DNA of 64,000 bases from NCBI RefSeq assembly GCF_020567375.1, contig NZ_JAJBZM010000001.1, positions 789,935 to 853,934 on the forward strand, in the 5' to 3' direction. The position numbers and the translations under genes were made by a program. This document shows positions 52,321-63,288 of the stretch, piece by piece. The notes beneath the pieces are model-generated. The model worked only from the letters and a program-made list of their open reading frames with translations, made no database searches and had not been told where the DNA came from. Source of the DNA: Janibacter melonis. Lineage in GTDB: Bacteria; Actinomycetota; Actinomycetes; Actinomycetales; Dermatophilaceae. Numbering within the stretch: position 1 is the stretch's first letter; each line of letters starts with the position of its first letter.

Positions 52321-52368
52321 GCTACCGCCCCGTACCGGTCGTCATCACGACCAGTACGGGGCGGTAGC
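52321..52368. terminator. Bidirectional terminator between the SDR gene and ilvC
   Basis: The arms are 22 nt long with one mismatch, around GCTACCGCCCCGTAC, and have a 4-nt loop. They sit in the 89-nt convergent gap and would end the ilvBNC operon. Confidence 0.75.
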
Positions 52369-52395
52369 CGGCGTCGTCGGCGGCGCCGAAGGGGG

Positions 52396-53436
<1,041 letters not shown>

Positions 53437-53514
53437 TCAGCTTCGGTGTGGTTCGGTCTGGGATGCCGGTGACGGGCTGGGCCCGTCACCCGATGGGTCA
53501 GTGACGCCTGGTGA

Positions 53515-54027
53515 TCAGTGACGCCCGCCGCGGTCGGTGATCGAGCGTCCACCACGGCCGATGGCGACCATGCCGGACTTGACGATCTCCTTGACGCCGT
53601 ACGGGTCGAGGATCTCGAGCATCGCGCGGTGCTTCTCGGCGTTGCCCGTCGACTCGATGGTCAGGGCGTCGGCGGTGACGTCGAGGATGCGCGCCTTGAA
53701 GAGCTGGGTGGTCTCGAGGATCGCGCTGCGACTGCTCGCGTCCGCGCGGACCTTGACGAGGAGCAGCTCGCGGTCGACGGAGGCGAGCGGGTCGAGCTCG
53801 ACGACCTTGAGCACCTCGACGAGCTTGTTGAGCTGCTTGGTCACCTGCTCCAGCGGCAGCTGCTCGACCTCGACGACGACGGTCATCCGCGACACGTCGG
53901 GCTGCTCGGTCGGGCCGACGGCGAGGCTGTCGATGTTGAAGCCGCGCCGCGAGAAGAGCGCGGAGATGCGGGCGAGGACGCCGGGCTTGTCCTGGACGAG
54001 GACCGACAGGGTGTGCTTGCTGCTCAT
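53515..54027 (-). CDS. ilvN: Acetolactate synthase small (regulatory) subunit
   Basis: A 170-residue protein with an N-terminal ACT domain: HTLSVLVQDKPGVLARISAL, FSRRGFNIDSLAVG, and TVVVEVEQLPLEQVTKQL. The C-terminal half has the usual IlvN domain ending DPYGVKEIVKSGMVAIGRG. It confers valine feedback inhibition on IlvB. It follows ilvB by 10 nt in the operon. Confidence 0.97.
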   Translation of the reverse strand: MSSKHTLSVLVQDKPGVLARISALFSRRGFNIDSLAVGPTEQPDVSRMTVVVEVEQLPLEQVTKQLNKLVEVLKVVELDPLASVDRELLLVKVRADASSRSAILETTQLFKARILDVTADALTIESTGNAEKHRAMLEILDPYGVKEIVKSGMVAIGRGGRSITDRGGRH

Positions 54028-54037
54028 GCTCGGCTCC

Positions 54038-55942
54038 TCACGCGTCCTGGTCGGCGGCGGCGGTCTGGCTGCTGTGGTCGGCGTCGGTCGACTGCTCGAC
54101 GGCGTCGGAGTCCTCGCGGTCCCACTGGGGCGCGGCGTCGCGGGCGATCTGGATCGCGTCGTTGCTCACCCCGGCGGGCACCATCGGCCACACCATCGCG
54201 TCGCGCTCGACGACGAAGTCGACGACGACCGGGCGGTCGTTGATCGCCATCGCCTGGCGGATCGTCTCCTCGACGTCCTCCGGGCGCTCGCAGCGCAGCC
54301 CGACGCAGCCGTAGGCGTCGGCGAGCTTGACGAAGTCGGGCACCCGGCTGCCGACCGAGGTGTGCAGGTCGGTGTTGGAGTAGCGCTTGTCGTAGAAGAG
54401 CGACTGCCACTGCCGGACCATGCCCAGACTCGAGTTGTTGATGATCGCGACCTTGATCGGGATGTCGTTGATGACGCAGGTCGCGAGCTCCTGGTTGGTC
54501 ATCTGGAAGCAGCCGTCGCCGTCGATCGCCCACACGACGCGGTCGGGCTGGCCGACCTTCGCGCCCATGGCCGCCGGCACGGAGTAGCCCATCGTCCCGG
54601 CGCCGCCGGAGTTGAGCCAGCTGCCGGGGCGCTCGTAGTCGATGAACTGAGCGGCCCACATCTGGTGCTGGCCCACGCCCGCGGCGTAGACGGCCTCGGG
54701 GCCGGCGATGCGCCCGATCGTCTCGATGACGAGCTGGGGGGCGAGGGCGCCCGGGTCCTCGCTCGGGGTGTAGCCGACCGGGTAGCTGCGCGCCCAGCCC
54801 TGGGTGCGGCGCACCCAGCCCGACAGGTCGGGGCGGGGGGCCTCGGAGGCGGCGACGGCGGCGGTGAGCTCGGCGATGATCGCCTTCGCGTCACCGACGA
54901 TCGGCACGTCGGCGATCCGGTTCTTGCCGATCTCGGCCGGGTCGATGTCGGCGTGGATGACCTTCGCGTCCGGGGCGAAGGAGCTCAGCTGGCCGGTGAC
55001 CCGGTCGTCGAAGCGGGCGCCGAGGGTGATGAGCAGGTCGGCGCGCTGGAGCGCGGTCACCGCGGCGACCGACCCGTGCATGCCCGGCATGCCGAGGTGC
55101 AGCGGGTGCTGGTCGGGGAAGGCGCCGCGCGCCATGAGGGTCGTGACGACGGGGATGCCGGTCGCCTCGACGAGCGCGGCGAGCTCCTCGTGGGCCCCGG
55201 CGCGGATGACGCCGCCGCCGACGTAGAGCACGGGCTGGCGGCTGGCCGCGATGAGCTTGGCCGCCTCGCGGATCTGCTTCGCGTGCGGCTTGGTCACCGG
55301 GTGGTAGCCGGGCAGGTCGACCTGCGGGGGCCAGGCGAAGGTGGTGCGGGCCTGCAGGGCGTCCTTGGCGATGTCGACGAGGACCGGGCCGGGTCGGCCG
55401 GTGCTCGCGACGTGGAAGGCCTCGGCGATGACGCGCGGGATCTCCGCGGCGTCGGTCACGAGGTAGTTGTGCTTGGTGATCGGCATGGTGATGCCGCGGA
55501 TGTCGGCCTCCTGGAAGGCGTCCGTCCCGATCGCGGCCGAGGCCACCTGACCGGTGATGGCGACCATCGGCACGGAGTCCATGTAGGCGTCGGCGATGGC
55601 CGTGACGAGGTTCGTCGCGCCCGGGCCGGAGGTGGCCATGCACACGCCGACCTTGCCGGTCGCGGTGGCGTAGCCCTCGGCGGCGTGGCCGGCGCCCTGC
55701 TCGTGGCGCACGAGGATGTGGCGGACCTTCACCGAGTCCATGAGCGGGTCGTAGGCCGGGAGGATCGCACCGCCGGGGATGCCGAAGACGACCTCCGCAC
55801 CGACCGACTCGAGCGAGAGCACGAGGCTCTGGGCGCCCGTCACCGGGACGGGGGCAGGGGGGTGCGCGGCCTGCGCCTGACGAGCGATGCTCGCCGGGCT
55901 GGGTGCAGGCGGCGTCGACGACTGGGTCGCGCTGTCGCTCAC
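54038..55942 (-). CDS. ilvB: Acetolactate synthase large (catalytic) subunit
   Basis: A 634-residue ThDP enzyme. [16 protein letters not shown] leads to the catalytic Glu in [15 protein letters not shown]. The ThDP motif is [14 protein letters not shown]...INN. It makes acetolactate and acetohydroxybutyrate, the first common step of Val, Leu and Ile synthesis. GTG 55942 is chosen, with GGAG 7 nt upstream. A leader peptide, a hairpin and an intrinsic terminator occupy 55991-56091 upstream, so attenuation by charged branched-chain tRNAs is likely. Confidence 0.97.
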   Translation of the reverse strand: MSDSATQSSTPPAPSPASIARQAQAAHPPAPVPVTGAQSLVLSLESVGAEVVFGIPGGAILPAYDPLMDSVKVRHILVRHEQGAGHAAEGYATATGKVGVCMATSGPGATNLVTAIADAYMDSVPMVAITGQVASAAIGTDAFQEADIRGITMPITKHNYLVTDAAEIPRVIAEAFHVASTGRPGPVLVDIAKDALQARTTFAWPPQVDLPGYHPVTKPHAKQIREAAKLIAASRQPVLYVGGGVIRAGAHEELAALVEATGIPVVTTLMARGAFPDQHPLHLGMPGMHGSVAAVTALQRADLLITLGARFDDRVTGQLSSFAPDAKVIHADIDPAEIGKNRIADVPIVGDAKAIIAELTAAVAASEAPRPDLSGWVRRTQGWARSYPVGYTPSEDPGALAPQLVIETIGRIAGPEAVYAAGVGQHQMWAAQFIDYERPGSWLNSGGAGTMGYSVPAAMGAKVGQPDRVVWAIDGDGCFQMTNQELATCVINDIPIKVAIINNSSLGMVRQWQSLFYDKRYSNTDLHTSVGSRVPDFVKLADAYGCVGLRCERPEDVEETIRQAMAINDRPVVVDFVVERDAMVWPMVPAGVSNDAIQIARDAAPQWDREDSDAVEQSTDADHSSQTAAADQDA

Positions 55943-55990
55943 GGCTTGGCTCCACTTCTCGTGTCGGTCCGGACCATCATCCGCCCCATG

Positions 55991-56027
55991 AAAAAACCCT
56001 CCAGTCCTGGGGCGAGGACATGAAGGG
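55991..56027 (-). promoter_or_regulatory. ilvB attenuator terminator
   Basis: CCCTTCATGTCCT pairs with AGGACTGGAGGG, with a small internal loop and a CGCCCC-type apical loop (56027-55997). It is followed by TTTTTT (55996-55991). It lies 49 nt before ilvB. Confidence 0.8.
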
Positions 56028-56028
56028 C

Positions 56029-56065
56029 GCGCGCTGCGGTCGAGCGAGTCGCTCAGGCAGCGCGC
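56029..56065 (-). promoter_or_regulatory. ilvB leader hairpin overlapping the leader stop
   Basis: GCGCGCTG and CAGCGCGC enclose a nested GAGCG/CGCTC hairpin. The 5' arm is inside the last codons of the leader peptide, so a ribosome at the stop codon would block it. Confidence 0.65.
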
Positions 56066-56091
56066 CGGTGAAGTACGAGGGTGATGGCCAC
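56053..56091 (-). CDS. ilvB leader peptide
   Basis: The 12-residue peptide [12 protein letters not shown] has GTG start and TGA stop. Codons 3-7 are ATC ACC CTC GTA CTT, that is Ile, Thr, Leu, Val, Leu, including the rare GTA and CTT. This resembles the Ile/Val/Leu-rich leader described for the ilvBNC operon of Corynebacterium. The GTG lies 6 nt after the inferred -10, so the leader peptide itself is probably translated from a leaderless start. Confidence 0.75.
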   Translation of the reverse strand: MAITLVLHRRAA

Positions 56092-56097
56092 GGGAGC

Positions 56098-56127
56098 ACT
56101 GTCCTCCCGGCCTCGCCGCGGTGTCAA
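56098..56127 (-). promoter_or_regulatory. Promoter of ilvB-ilvN-ilvC
   Basis: On the minus strand TTGACA (56122-56127) is followed after 18 nt by GACAGT (56098-56103), placing the transcript start at about the leader GTG. Confidence 0.6.
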
Positions 56128-56194
56128 ACTTCGAGACAGCGGGGACCACATCGTGGACAGTTGCCGGAGCGAAGGGAGACCCGTCGCGGGTCAA

Positions 56195-56238
56195 GAGGTC
56201 TCGAGGCTCCTCGCTGCGCTCGTCGCGCCTCGACCAGC
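56195..56238. repeat. Dispersed intergenic repeat, copy C
   Basis: GGTCTCGAGGCTCCTCGCTG leads into CGTCGCGCCTCGACCAGC. GGTCTCGAGGC and GCCTCGACC are inverted relative to each other. It lies between ilvB and the GNAT gene. A further small palindrome (ACCCG-ATAAC-CGGGT, 56250-56264) follows. No other gene is seen in 56092-56297. Confidence 0.7.
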
Positions 56239-56297
56239 ACGAGCGCTCGACCCGATAACCGGGTGACAGGGGCGGGCGGGTGCGCGAGCCTTCGGGG

Positions 56298-57218
56298 ATG
56301 GACGCCTCACCCACCCTCGACATCGCCCTGCCCGAGGGCCTCGCCGCCCGCCCCTTCACCGCGGCGGACGTCTCCCCCTTCGTCACGCTCGTCCGGGCGA
56401 CCGAGGCGCTCGACGCCGGCGAGGCGCTCATCGAGGACGCGGACGTCTCGGCCGAGTGGCGCGGGCCGAGCCTCGACCTCGCGCGCCGCTCGATCGGGGT
56501 CTACCGCGGCGAGACGCTCGTCGCCGGGGGCTTCCTGCGGCCGAGCGACACCGGCCTGCTCGCCGTGCACCCCGACCACCGCGGTCAGGGCATCGGGACC
56601 GCCCTGCTCGCCTGGGCCCGTCGCACGGTGGCGCGCGACGGCGGCACCACCCACGGGCAGAGCGTGCCCGTGGGCAGCACCGCCGAGGAGCTCCTCGTCG
56701 ACGCGGGCGGGCGGGCGACCTACGACGCGTGGATCCTCGAGCTGCCCGCCGACAGCCCGGTACCCACGGGGGTGCCGAGCGGCTACGAGCTCGGGCTGGC
56801 CCGGGCCGAGGAGCTGCCCGACGTGCACCGGGTCGTCGAGACCGCCTTCGGCGAGTGGGAGGGGCGCCGGCCGGTCGGCTACGAGGACTGGCGCGCCTCC
56901 TTCGTCGAGCGCGACGACGCCGCGCCGTGGCACCTGCAGGTGGCGCGCGACGGGTCCGGCCAGGTGGTCGGCGTCGCGATCGTCACGGGGGCCGAGGGCG
57001 ACGTCGCCTTCGTCCACGAGCTCGCCGTCGACCGCGAGCACCGCGGGCGCGGTCTCGGCGCGGCGCTGCTCGGGGTGGCCTACGCCACCGGCCGTGAGCG
57101 CGGGCTCCCCGTCGGGCAGCTGTCGACCGACTCGCGCACCGGGGCGCTCGGCCTCTACGAGCACATCGGGATGCACGTCACCTCGACGTGGCGTCACCTC
57201 GAGCTCGACGCCGGCTGA
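56298..57218 (+). CDS. Tandem-GNAT N-acetyltransferase (mycothiol-synthase-like)
   Basis: A 306-residue protein with two GNAT domains. The acetyl-CoA loops read [16 protein letters not shown] at about 90-105 and [16 protein letters not shown] near 245. Two-domain GNAT proteins of this length include MshD, the mycothiol synthase of actinobacteria. The overall similarity suggests this group but does not prove it. GAGCCT lies 6 nt before ATG 56298. It ends at a hairpin shared with the convergent DUF4189 gene. Confidence 0.75.
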   Translation: MDASPTLDIALPEGLAARPFTAADVSPFVTLVRATEALDAGEALIEDADVSAEWRGPSLDLARRSIGVYRGETLVAGGFLRPSDTGLLAVHPDHRGQGIGTALLAWARRTVARDGGTTHGQSVPVGSTAEELLVDAGGRATYDAWILELPADSPVPTGVPSGYELGLARAEELPDVHRVVETAFGEWEGRRPVGYEDWRASFVERDDAAPWHLQVARDGSGQVVGVAIVTGAEGDVAFVHELAVDREHRGRGLGAALLGVAYATGRERGLPVGQLSTDSRTGALGLYEHIGMHVTSTWRHLELDAG

Positions 57219-57230
57219 CCCGCCACGCGC

Positions 57231-57268
57231 AGCAGCGGCGGCCGACCGTGAGGTCGACCGCCGCTGCT
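57231..57268. terminator. Bidirectional terminator between the GNAT and DUF4189 genes
   Basis: An 11-bp stem AGCAGCGGCGG and a further 5 bp beyond one mismatch surround a GTGA loop in the convergent gap. Confidence 0.7.
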
Positions 57269-57304
57269 CGTCAGGTCACGCAGACCGTCGCGTCGATGCG
57301 TTGC

Positions 57305-57760
57305 TCAGTAGTAGCGCGTCGTGCACAGGTAGATGCGGGTCTTGACCGTGCCGGCCGAGGAGCTGCCCTGGGCCTGGCGCTGGGCCTCGCGGACGGCAGG
57401 CCACTTCGCGAAGTCCGTGCCGTAGCCGTAGCGGACCGGACGGTTCTTGCTGTCGTACTTCACCGCGACGGCGGCGCAGCCGTTGCGGACGGCGACGATG
57501 TTCTTGCAGTAGCCGTCGTTGCTCGAGTACTGCGTGTTCTTCTTGCAACGGTTGAGCGCGTACTGCTTCGCCAGGGTCGAGCTGCCGTAGTCGTTGATGT
57601 AGCCGACGTCGAGCGTGCGGGTGTTCATCGCGATCGCGCCGTAGTAGACGCGGCGGCTCTCGTCGCTCGGCGCCGAGGTGGAGGGCAGGGCGGTCGCGGC
57701 GGTCAGGCCCACGGCGGCGAGGGCGACAGCAGCGCCCCGGATCATCGTCTTCATGTTCAC
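57305..57760 (-). CDS. Small secreted DUF4189-like protein
   Basis: A 151-residue protein with a signal peptide (MIRGAAVALAAVGLTAATAL, then SAP). The mature part has YYGAIAMN, a Cys-rich centre (NRCKKNTQYSSNDGYCKNIV, NGCAAVAV), and ends LCTTRYY. The pattern of the first block and of the cysteines fits DUF4189. The function is unknown, and export is predicted. The GTG has AGGGGA 5 nt upstream. Confidence 0.75.
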   Translation of the reverse strand: MNMKTMIRGAAVALAAVGLTAATALPSTSAPSDESRRVYYGAIAMNTRTLDVGYINDYGSSTLAKQYALNRCKKNTQYSSNDGYCKNIVAVRNGCAAVAVKYDSKNRPVRYGYGTDFAKWPAVREAQRQAQGSSSAGTVKTRIYLCTTRYY

Positions 57761-57831
57761 TTTCTTCCCCTGTGACGTGGTGCGGCCGGTCGCCGCACAC
57801 GGAGGCTATCGGCTGGGGGGCCTGGCGACGA

Positions 57832-57847
57832 CGGGGAGCACTCCCCG
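57832..57847 (-). terminator. Hairpin after the SixA-like gene
   Basis: CGGGGAG and CTCCCCG have a 2-nt loop, extended by further pairing outside, just past the stop codon. Confidence 0.5.
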
Positions 57848-57851
57848 CTCG

Positions 57852-58373
57852 TCACGGGGTGCGGAAGTCCTCGAGGGAGGCGGCGCCGAAGCTGAGGTCG
57901 CTCCACTGCCCCTGGTAGCGCAGCACCGCCGCAGCACCGGGCGGGAAGCCGAGCGAGAGCGCCTCGTGCGCCGCGTCGGCACCCTCGCCGTCGGCGAGCA
58001 GGCTCACCGCGGCCGGCACGGTCGGCGCGTGACCGACGACGAGGACGAGCTCGGCGTCGGGTGTCGACTCACGCAGCACCTGCAGGACGTCGTCGACCTC
58101 GCCCTCGTAGAGCCGCCGCTCGACCTGCACCTCGGCCTCGGCGCAGCCGCCGCAGGCGATCGCCTCGACGGTCTGCCGGGCGCGGGCGGCCGGCGAGGTG
58201 ATGACCTCGTCGCACCCCATGCCGTGCGCCCGCAGCCAGCGCCCGAAGTCCTCGGCGCGCTCCTGCCCCTGCTCGGTGAGGGCCCGCTCGGCGTCCTGGC
58301 CTCCTGGCGGGGCAGCGGCCGCCTCGGCGTGACGCACCAGCACGATCGTCTTGGACTCCGCTGCCCGTGTCAT
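57852..58373 (-). CDS. SixA-type histidine phosphatase
   Basis: A 173-residue protein. The phosphohistidine motif VLVRHAEA is at about 12-19 and the second catalytic His is in VVGHAPTVP. ITSPAARARQTVEAI carries the phosphate-binding Arg. It is short, as in the SixA branch that removes phosphate from phosphohistidine. ATG 58373 is chosen; TTGACT lies 6 nt upstream. The target is unknown. Confidence 0.88.
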   Translation of the reverse strand: MTRAAESKTIVLVRHAEAAAAPPGGQDAERALTEQGQERAEDFGRWLRAHGMGCDEVITSPAARARQTVEAIACGGCAEAEVQVERRLYEGEVDDVLQVLRESTPDAELVLVVGHAPTVPAAVSLLADGEGADAAHEALSLGFPPGAAAVLRYQGQWSDLSFGAASLEDFRTP

Positions 58374-58411
58374 GGCGCTAGTCAACTCTCATCGGGGCCT
58401 GCTCGCCAGGG

Positions 58412-59332
58412 TCAGCCGTGCCCCACGACGTTGATCGGGTCCTCACCGGCGCCGAGAGCGCGCAGCTGCTCGCGCAGCAGACGCACCCCGCGGGGCCGGA
58501 AGGCGGTGCTCATCCCACCGACGTGCGGCGTGACGAGCACGCCCGGCGCGGACCACAGCGGGTGGTCGGCGGGCAGCGGCTCGGGGTCGGTGACGTCGAG
58601 CGCGAAGGAGATCCTCCCTGCGTGGCGCAGCACCGCGTCGGTGTCGAGGACGGGTCCGCGGGCGACGTTGACGACGAGCGCGCCGTCCGGCAGCGCGCCG
58701 AGCAGCTCGTCACCGAGCAGCCCCGCCGTGGCGTCGGTCAGCGGCACGATGACGACGACGACGTCGTGCTGCGGCAGCAGCTCGGGCAGCTCGTCGACGC
58801 CGTGGACGCTGTCGACGAGGTCGTCGCCGGCGCGGGCCCGGGAGGCCACCGCGGTGACCGAGACCTCGAAGGGGGCGAGCCGCCGGGTGATCGCGCGGCC
58901 GATCGAGCCGTAGCCGAGGAGCAGGACCCGGCTGTCGGCGAGCGAGCGGCGCTCGCGGCGGTGGGCGGTCCAGCTGCCGCTCGTCATGTCGCGGGCCGCG
59001 TCGTCGATGCCGCGCAGGGAGGCCAGGGCCAGACCCACGGCCAGCTCCGCGGTCGAGTCGTCGTGGACCCCCGCGCCGTTGGCCAGCGCCACCCCCTTCG
59101 GCAGGACGGGAAGGACGTCCTCGTACCCGGCGGAGAAGAGCTGGACGAGGCGGACCGACGGCTTCTGCGCGACCGGCTCGACGCTGCGCGCGCCGCCCAT
59201 GTACGGCGCGACGAAGACCTCGACGTCCTCGTCGGGCACCGGGCCCTCCGGGTCCCAGACGACGGGCGTGATCCCGTCGACCGGGCCGACGTCGTCGAGC
59301 CAGGACTGGTCGGGGAAGGAGACGGTCACCAT
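58412..59332 (-). CDS. D-isomer-specific 2-hydroxyacid dehydrogenase
   Basis: A 306-residue protein with an NAD motif VLLLGYGSIGRAITRRL at about 135-151, VNVARGPVLDTDAVLRH with the substrate Arg region, a Glu in DVTDPEPLP, and the catalytic His in VTPHVGGMS. It probably reduces a 2-oxo acid or oxidises its hydroxy acid, and the substrate is unknown. ATG 59332 has TAGACT 7 nt upstream, so leaderless. It is divergent from the secreted protein gene. Confidence 0.88.
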   Translation of the reverse strand: MVTVSFPDQSWLDDVGPVDGITPVVWDPEGPVPDEDVEVFVAPYMGGARSVEPVAQKPSVRLVQLFSAGYEDVLPVLPKGVALANGAGVHDDSTAELAVGLALASLRGIDDAARDMTSGSWTAHRRERRSLADSRVLLLGYGSIGRAITRRLAPFEVSVTAVASRARAGDDLVDSVHGVDELPELLPQHDVVVVIVPLTDATAGLLGDELLGALPDGALVVNVARGPVLDTDAVLRHAGRISFALDVTDPEPLPADHPLWSAPGVLVTPHVGGMSTAFRPRGVRLLREQLRALGAGEDPINVVGHG

Positions 59333-59448
59333 GGCGGCGAGTCTAGGTTGAGTACTTCTGCTCATGGACAGCGCGGGCCTGTGGTGGGTCCCTATGAGGA
59401 CGGCGCTGGAGCCGTCGGCGCCGACGAGCACGAGAGCAGGGACCCATC

Positions 59449-60066
59449 ATGCACCGACAGCGTCATCTCGCCCGCTCCGCGGCCGTCCTCGCAGGGGCGG
59501 CCCTCCTCGCCGCGGCGAGCGCCGTGCCGAGCAGCGCCGCCCCGGACCCGCGGGGCGCCGGGCGCGACATCACCCCGACGACCGACCACCGCTACGCGAC
59601 GAGCTGGGTCGTGCTCGGCGGGGGCTTCCAGAACGAGTTCGGCCCGCCGATCCGGGGCAACCGCCACCAGGTCAGGCTGACGACGGACAACGGCGTCGTC
59701 AGCGGGTCGATGCGCTCCTACTACTGCCCGGCCGGCGCGAGCGTCAGCCCGACGTGGGCGTCGTCGCGGTGCGTGCACCGTCAGACGATGACCTTCGAGA
59801 ACTTCGAGCGGCAGAAGGTCGGCCGGGTCAGCTCGACCGGCCTCTCTGCGAAGCAAGAGGGCCTCATCGTCGGGCGCCGCGGCACCGATCGCTGGCCGAT
59901 CGAGCCGGACTTCACCCTCTACGCCAGCGGACCGGTGACCGACGACGGCGACGGGACCTTCTACTCCTTCTGGCGCGAGGCGACCGTCTCCGGCTCGTTG
60001 TCCGGGCGCCCGATCCTCACCGGCGCGAAGCAGGAGGGCTACATCGGCGGCTACGGACCGGCCTGA
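59449..60066 (+). CDS. Secreted protein of unknown function
   Basis: A 205-residue protein with a signal peptide (HRQRHLARSAAVLAGAALLA, cleavage near SSAA). The mature part has two cysteines (YYCPAG, SRCVH), several Gly/Trp/Tyr-rich strands and TGAKQEGYIGGYGPA at the end. I do not recognise the family. The short repeats SAKQEGLIVG and GAKQEGYIGG suggest an internal duplication. AGGGA precedes the ATG. Confidence 0.7.
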   Translation: MHRQRHLARSAAVLAGAALLAAASAVPSSAAPDPRGAGRDITPTTDHRYATSWVVLGGGFQNEFGPPIRGNRHQVRLTTDNGVVSGSMRSYYCPAGASVSPTWASSRCVHRQTMTFENFERQKVGRVSSTGLSAKQEGLIVGRRGTDRWPIEPDFTLYASGPVTDDGDGTFYSFWREATVSGSLSGRPILTGAKQEGYIGGYGPA

Positions 60067-60080
60067 CCGCGAGGACGCGC

Positions 60081-60116
60081 GAAGGGGGCCGCCCGGGTGA
60101 TCCCGGGCGGCCCCCT
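60081..60116. terminator. Bidirectional terminator between the secreted gene and gatB
   Basis: A 16-bp perfect stem, AAGGGGGCCGCCCGGG with its complement, has a TGAT loop. The arm includes the GCGAAGGGG word at 60078. Confidence 0.8.
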
Positions 60117-60132
60117 TCGGGCGCTGCGTCGC

Positions 60133-61686
60133 TCAGGCGCCGAGGCGGGCGAGGATGATCTCGCGGGCCCGGCCGGCGTCGGCCTGACCCCGCATCTCCT
60201 TCATCACCTGGCCGATGAGCGCGCCGGCGGCCTGCACCTTGCCGGCGCGGATCTTGTCGGCGATGTCGGGGTTGGCGGCGATGACGGTGTCGACGGCCGC
60301 CTCGAGCGCACCGTCGTCCTGGACGAGCTCGAGGCCCCGGGCGTCGGCGACCTGGGTCGGTCCCCCTTCGCCGTCGAGGACGCCCTCGAGGACCTGTCGG
60401 GCCATCTTGTCGTTGAGGCGACCGGAGGCGACGAGCGACTCGAGCTCGGCGACGTGCGCCGGGAGCAGACCGACCTGACCGGCGTAGGTCACGAGGTCGA
60501 CCCCCTCGCCGTTGGCCCGGCGGGACGGCTCGCCGAGCCACCACTTGCGGGCCGCCTGCGGGGTCGCACCCGCCGCGACGGTCGCCTCGACGATCTCGAG
60601 CGCGCCGGCGTTGAGGACGTCGCGCATCTCGAGGTCGGAGTAGCCCCACTGCTCCTGCAGGCGCTTCCGGCGCTGGGCCGGCGGCTCGGGCAGGGTGCCG
60701 CGCAGCTGCTCGACCCACGCGTCGTCGGGGGCGACGGGCACGAGGTCGGGCTCGGGGAAGTAGCGGTAGTCCTCGGCGTCGGACTTCTCGCGGCCCGAGG
60801 TCGTCATGCCGGTGTCCTCGTGCCAGTGACGCGTCTCCTGCACGATCGAGCCGCCGGACTCGAGCACCGCCGCGTGGCGGCAGATCTCGTACCGCACGGC
60901 GCGCTCGACGGAGCGCAGAGAGTTGACGTTCTTGGTCTCCGAGCGGGTGCCCAGCGGCACGGCGAGCTGCTCGGGCGAGCGGGCGTCGTCGCCGGCCTTC
61001 GCGCGCAGCGAGAGGTTGACGTCGCAGCGCATCGAGCCCTGCTCCATCTTCACGTCCGAGACGTCGAGGGCGCGCAGGAGGTCGCGCAGCGCGGCGACGT
61101 AGGCGCGGGCCACCTCGGGCGCGCGCTCCCCCGCACCGACGAGCGGCTTGGTGACGATCTCGATGAGGGGGATGCCGGCGCGGTTGTAGTCGACGAGCGA
61201 GTACTCGGCGCCGTGGATGCGGCCGGTGGAGCCGCCGACGTGCCAGCTCTTGCCGGTGTCCTCCTCCATGTGCGCGCGCTCGATCTCGACGCGGTAGACC
61301 TCGCCCCCGTCGAGCTCGACGTCGAGGTAGCCGTCGAAGCAGATCGGCTCGTCGTACTGCGAGGTCTGGAAGTTCTTCGGCATGTCCGGGTAGAAGTAGT
61401 TCTTCCGGGCGAAACGGCTCCACGGCGCGATGGAGCAGTGCAGCGCCAGACCGATCCGGATCGCCGACTCGACGGCCGTGGCGTTGACGACCGGCAGGGC
61501 GCCGGGCAGGCCGAGGCAGACCGGGCAGACCTGGGTGTTGGGCTCGGCGCCGAAGGTCGTCGCGCAGCCGCAGAACATCTTCGTCGCGGTGCCGAGCTCG
61601 ACGTGGACCTCGAGGCCCATGACCGGGTCGTAGACGCCGAGGGCCTCGTCGTAGCCGAGGACGGCGTCGGCGCGGGTGGTGCTCAT
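60133..61686 (-). CDS. gatB: Aspartyl/glutamyl-tRNA amidotransferase subunit B
   Basis: A 517-residue protein with [20 protein letters not shown] at the N terminus, the cysteines [11 protein letters not shown]-like ([13 protein letters not shown]), and [18 protein letters not shown]. The C-terminal YqeY-like helical domain ends [13 protein letters not shown] and [14 protein letters not shown]. It activates Glu-tRNA-Gln or Asp-tRNA-Asn for amidation. It starts 1 nt after the gatA stop. Confidence 0.97.
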   Translation of the reverse strand: MSTTRADAVLGYDEALGVYDPVMGLEVHVELGTATKMFCGCATTFGAEPNTQVCPVCLGLPGALPVVNATAVESAIRIGLALHCSIAPWSRFARKNYFYPDMPKNFQTSQYDEPICFDGYLDVELDGGEVYRVEIERAHMEEDTGKSWHVGGSTGRIHGAEYSLVDYNRAGIPLIEIVTKPLVGAGERAPEVARAYVAALRDLLRALDVSDVKMEQGSMRCDVNLSLRAKAGDDARSPEQLAVPLGTRSETKNVNSLRSVERAVRYEICRHAAVLESGGSIVQETRHWHEDTGMTTSGREKSDAEDYRYFPEPDLVPVAPDDAWVEQLRGTLPEPPAQRRKRLQEQWGYSDLEMRDVLNAGALEIVEATVAAGATPQAARKWWLGEPSRRANGEGVDLVTYAGQVGLLPAHVAELESLVASGRLNDKMARQVLEGVLDGEGGPTQVADARGLELVQDDGALEAAVDTVIAANPDIADKIRAGKVQAAGALIGQVMKEMRGQADAGRAREIILARLGA

Positions 61687-61687
61687 C

Positions 61688-63214
61688 TCAGGCTCCCTGG
61701 GTGGTGGTCGTGCCGGTCAGGGCCGGGGCGCGGTCGAGGAGGTGGCCGCCCCACTGCGCGACGAGACGCTGCTCGAGCGCGGCCCCGACGGAGTAGAGGC
61801 GGTCGTCGGCCATGGCGGGCGCGAGCACCTGGAGACCGGCGGGCAGGCCGTCCTCGTCGGCCAGGCCGCTCGGCAGGGACATGCCCGGCAGACCGGCGAG
61901 GTTGGCCGGGATCGTCGCGATGTCGCCGCGGTACATCGCCATCGGGTCGTCGGTCTTCTCGCCGAAGCGGAAGGCCGTCGTCGGGGCGGTGGGGCTGACG
62001 AGGACGTCGGCGCTCTCGAAGGCCTTTGCGAAGTCGTCGGCGATGAGGCGGCGCACCTTCTGGGCGCTGCCGTAGTACGCGTCGTAGTAGCCCGAGGACA
62101 GGGCGTAGGTGCCCAGGATGATGCGGCGCTTGACCTCGTCGCCGAAGCCCGCGTCCCGGCTGGCGGCCATGACCTGCTCGGCGGAGGGGGCCTCGACGCC
62201 CTTCGGGCCGACGCGCAGGCCGTAGCGCATGGCGTCGAACTTCGCGAGGTTGCTGCTCGCCTCGCTCGGGAGGATGAGGTAGTAGGCGGCGAGCGCGTAG
62301 GTGAAGCTCGGGCACGAGACCTCGACGACCTCGGCGCCGGCGTCGACGAGGTGCTGGACGGCCTCGTCGAAGCGGGCCTGCACACCGGGCTGGAAGCCCT
62401 CGCCGGTGAGCTCGCGGATGATGCCGATGCGCATGCCGGAGACGTCGGCGCGCTCGGCGGCGGCGACGACCGCGGGCACCGGGGCGTCGATCGACGTCGA
62501 GTCCATCGGGTCGTGGCCGGCCATGACCTCGTGGAGCAGCGCGGTGTCGAGGACGGTGCGGGCGCACGGACCGGCCTGGTCGAGCGAGGAGGCGAGCGCG
62601 ACGAGGCCGTAGCGCGAGACCCCGCCGTACGTCGGCTTGACCCCCACGCTGCCGGTGACGGCGGCCGGCTGGCGGATCGAGCCACCGGTGTCGGTGCCCG
62701 TCGCGAGCGGCGCCTGGAAGGAGGCGACGACGGCGCTCGAGCCACCGCCGGACCCGCCGGGCACGCGCTCGAGGTCCCAGGGGTTGCGGGTGACGCCGTA
62801 CGCGGAGTGCTCCGTCGACGAGCCCATCGCGAACTCGTCCATGTTCGTCTTGCCGAGGATCGGCAGGCCCGCGTCCTTGAGGCGGCGCACGACGGTCGCG
62901 TCGTACGGCGGCTCCCAGCCCTCGAGCATCCGGCTGCCGCACGTCGTCGGCATGCCGATGGTCGTCATGACGTCCTTGACCGCGATCGGGACGCCGGCGA
63001 GACGGTGGAGGGTCTCCCCCTTCGCCCGGCGGTCGTCGACCTGCTGGGCCTGCTCCATCGCCACCGCGCCGGCGACGTGGAGGTAGGCGTGCACCGACTC
63101 GTCGACGGCGTCGATGCGGTCGAGGTGGGCACGGGTCGCCTCGACGGAGGAGATCTCTCCGGAGGCGAGGGAGTCGGCCAGGGCGGCGGCGGTCAGCCGG
63201 GTGATGTCGCTCAA
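61688..63214 (-). CDS. gatA: Aspartyl/glutamyl-tRNA amidotransferase subunit A
   Basis: A 508-residue amidase-signature protein: [10 protein letters not shown] with the catalytic Lys, [14 protein letters not shown], and [13 protein letters not shown] holding the cis-Ser and nucleophile Ser. It releases ammonia from glutamine. The start is TTG with AAGGA 6 nt upstream; no later start preserves the conserved N terminus. It is the middle gene of gatC-gatA-gatB. Confidence 0.97.
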   Translation of the reverse strand: MSDITRLTAAALADSLASGEISSVEATRAHLDRIDAVDESVHAYLHVAGAVAMEQAQQVDDRRAKGETLHRLAGVPIAVKDVMTTIGMPTTCGSRMLEGWEPPYDATVVRRLKDAGLPILGKTNMDEFAMGSSTEHSAYGVTRNPWDLERVPGGSGGGSSAVVASFQAPLATGTDTGGSIRQPAAVTGSVGVKPTYGGVSRYGLVALASSLDQAGPCARTVLDTALLHEVMAGHDPMDSTSIDAPVPAVVAAAERADVSGMRIGIIRELTGEGFQPGVQARFDEAVQHLVDAGAEVVEVSCPSFTYALAAYYLILPSEASSNLAKFDAMRYGLRVGPKGVEAPSAEQVMAASRDAGFGDEVKRRIILGTYALSSGYYDAYYGSAQKVRRLIADDFAKAFESADVLVSPTAPTTAFRFGEKTDDPMAMYRGDIATIPANLAGLPGMSLPSGLADEDGLPAGLQVLAPAMADDRLYSVGAALEQRLVAQWGGHLLDRAPALTGTTTTQGA

Positions 63215-63288
63215 GTTCGGTCCTTCGGGGCGGGTGTCGCGGCGGGCTCGGGGTGCGAAGGGGGCGTGGCCGCCCCCGTCGGCGGCGC

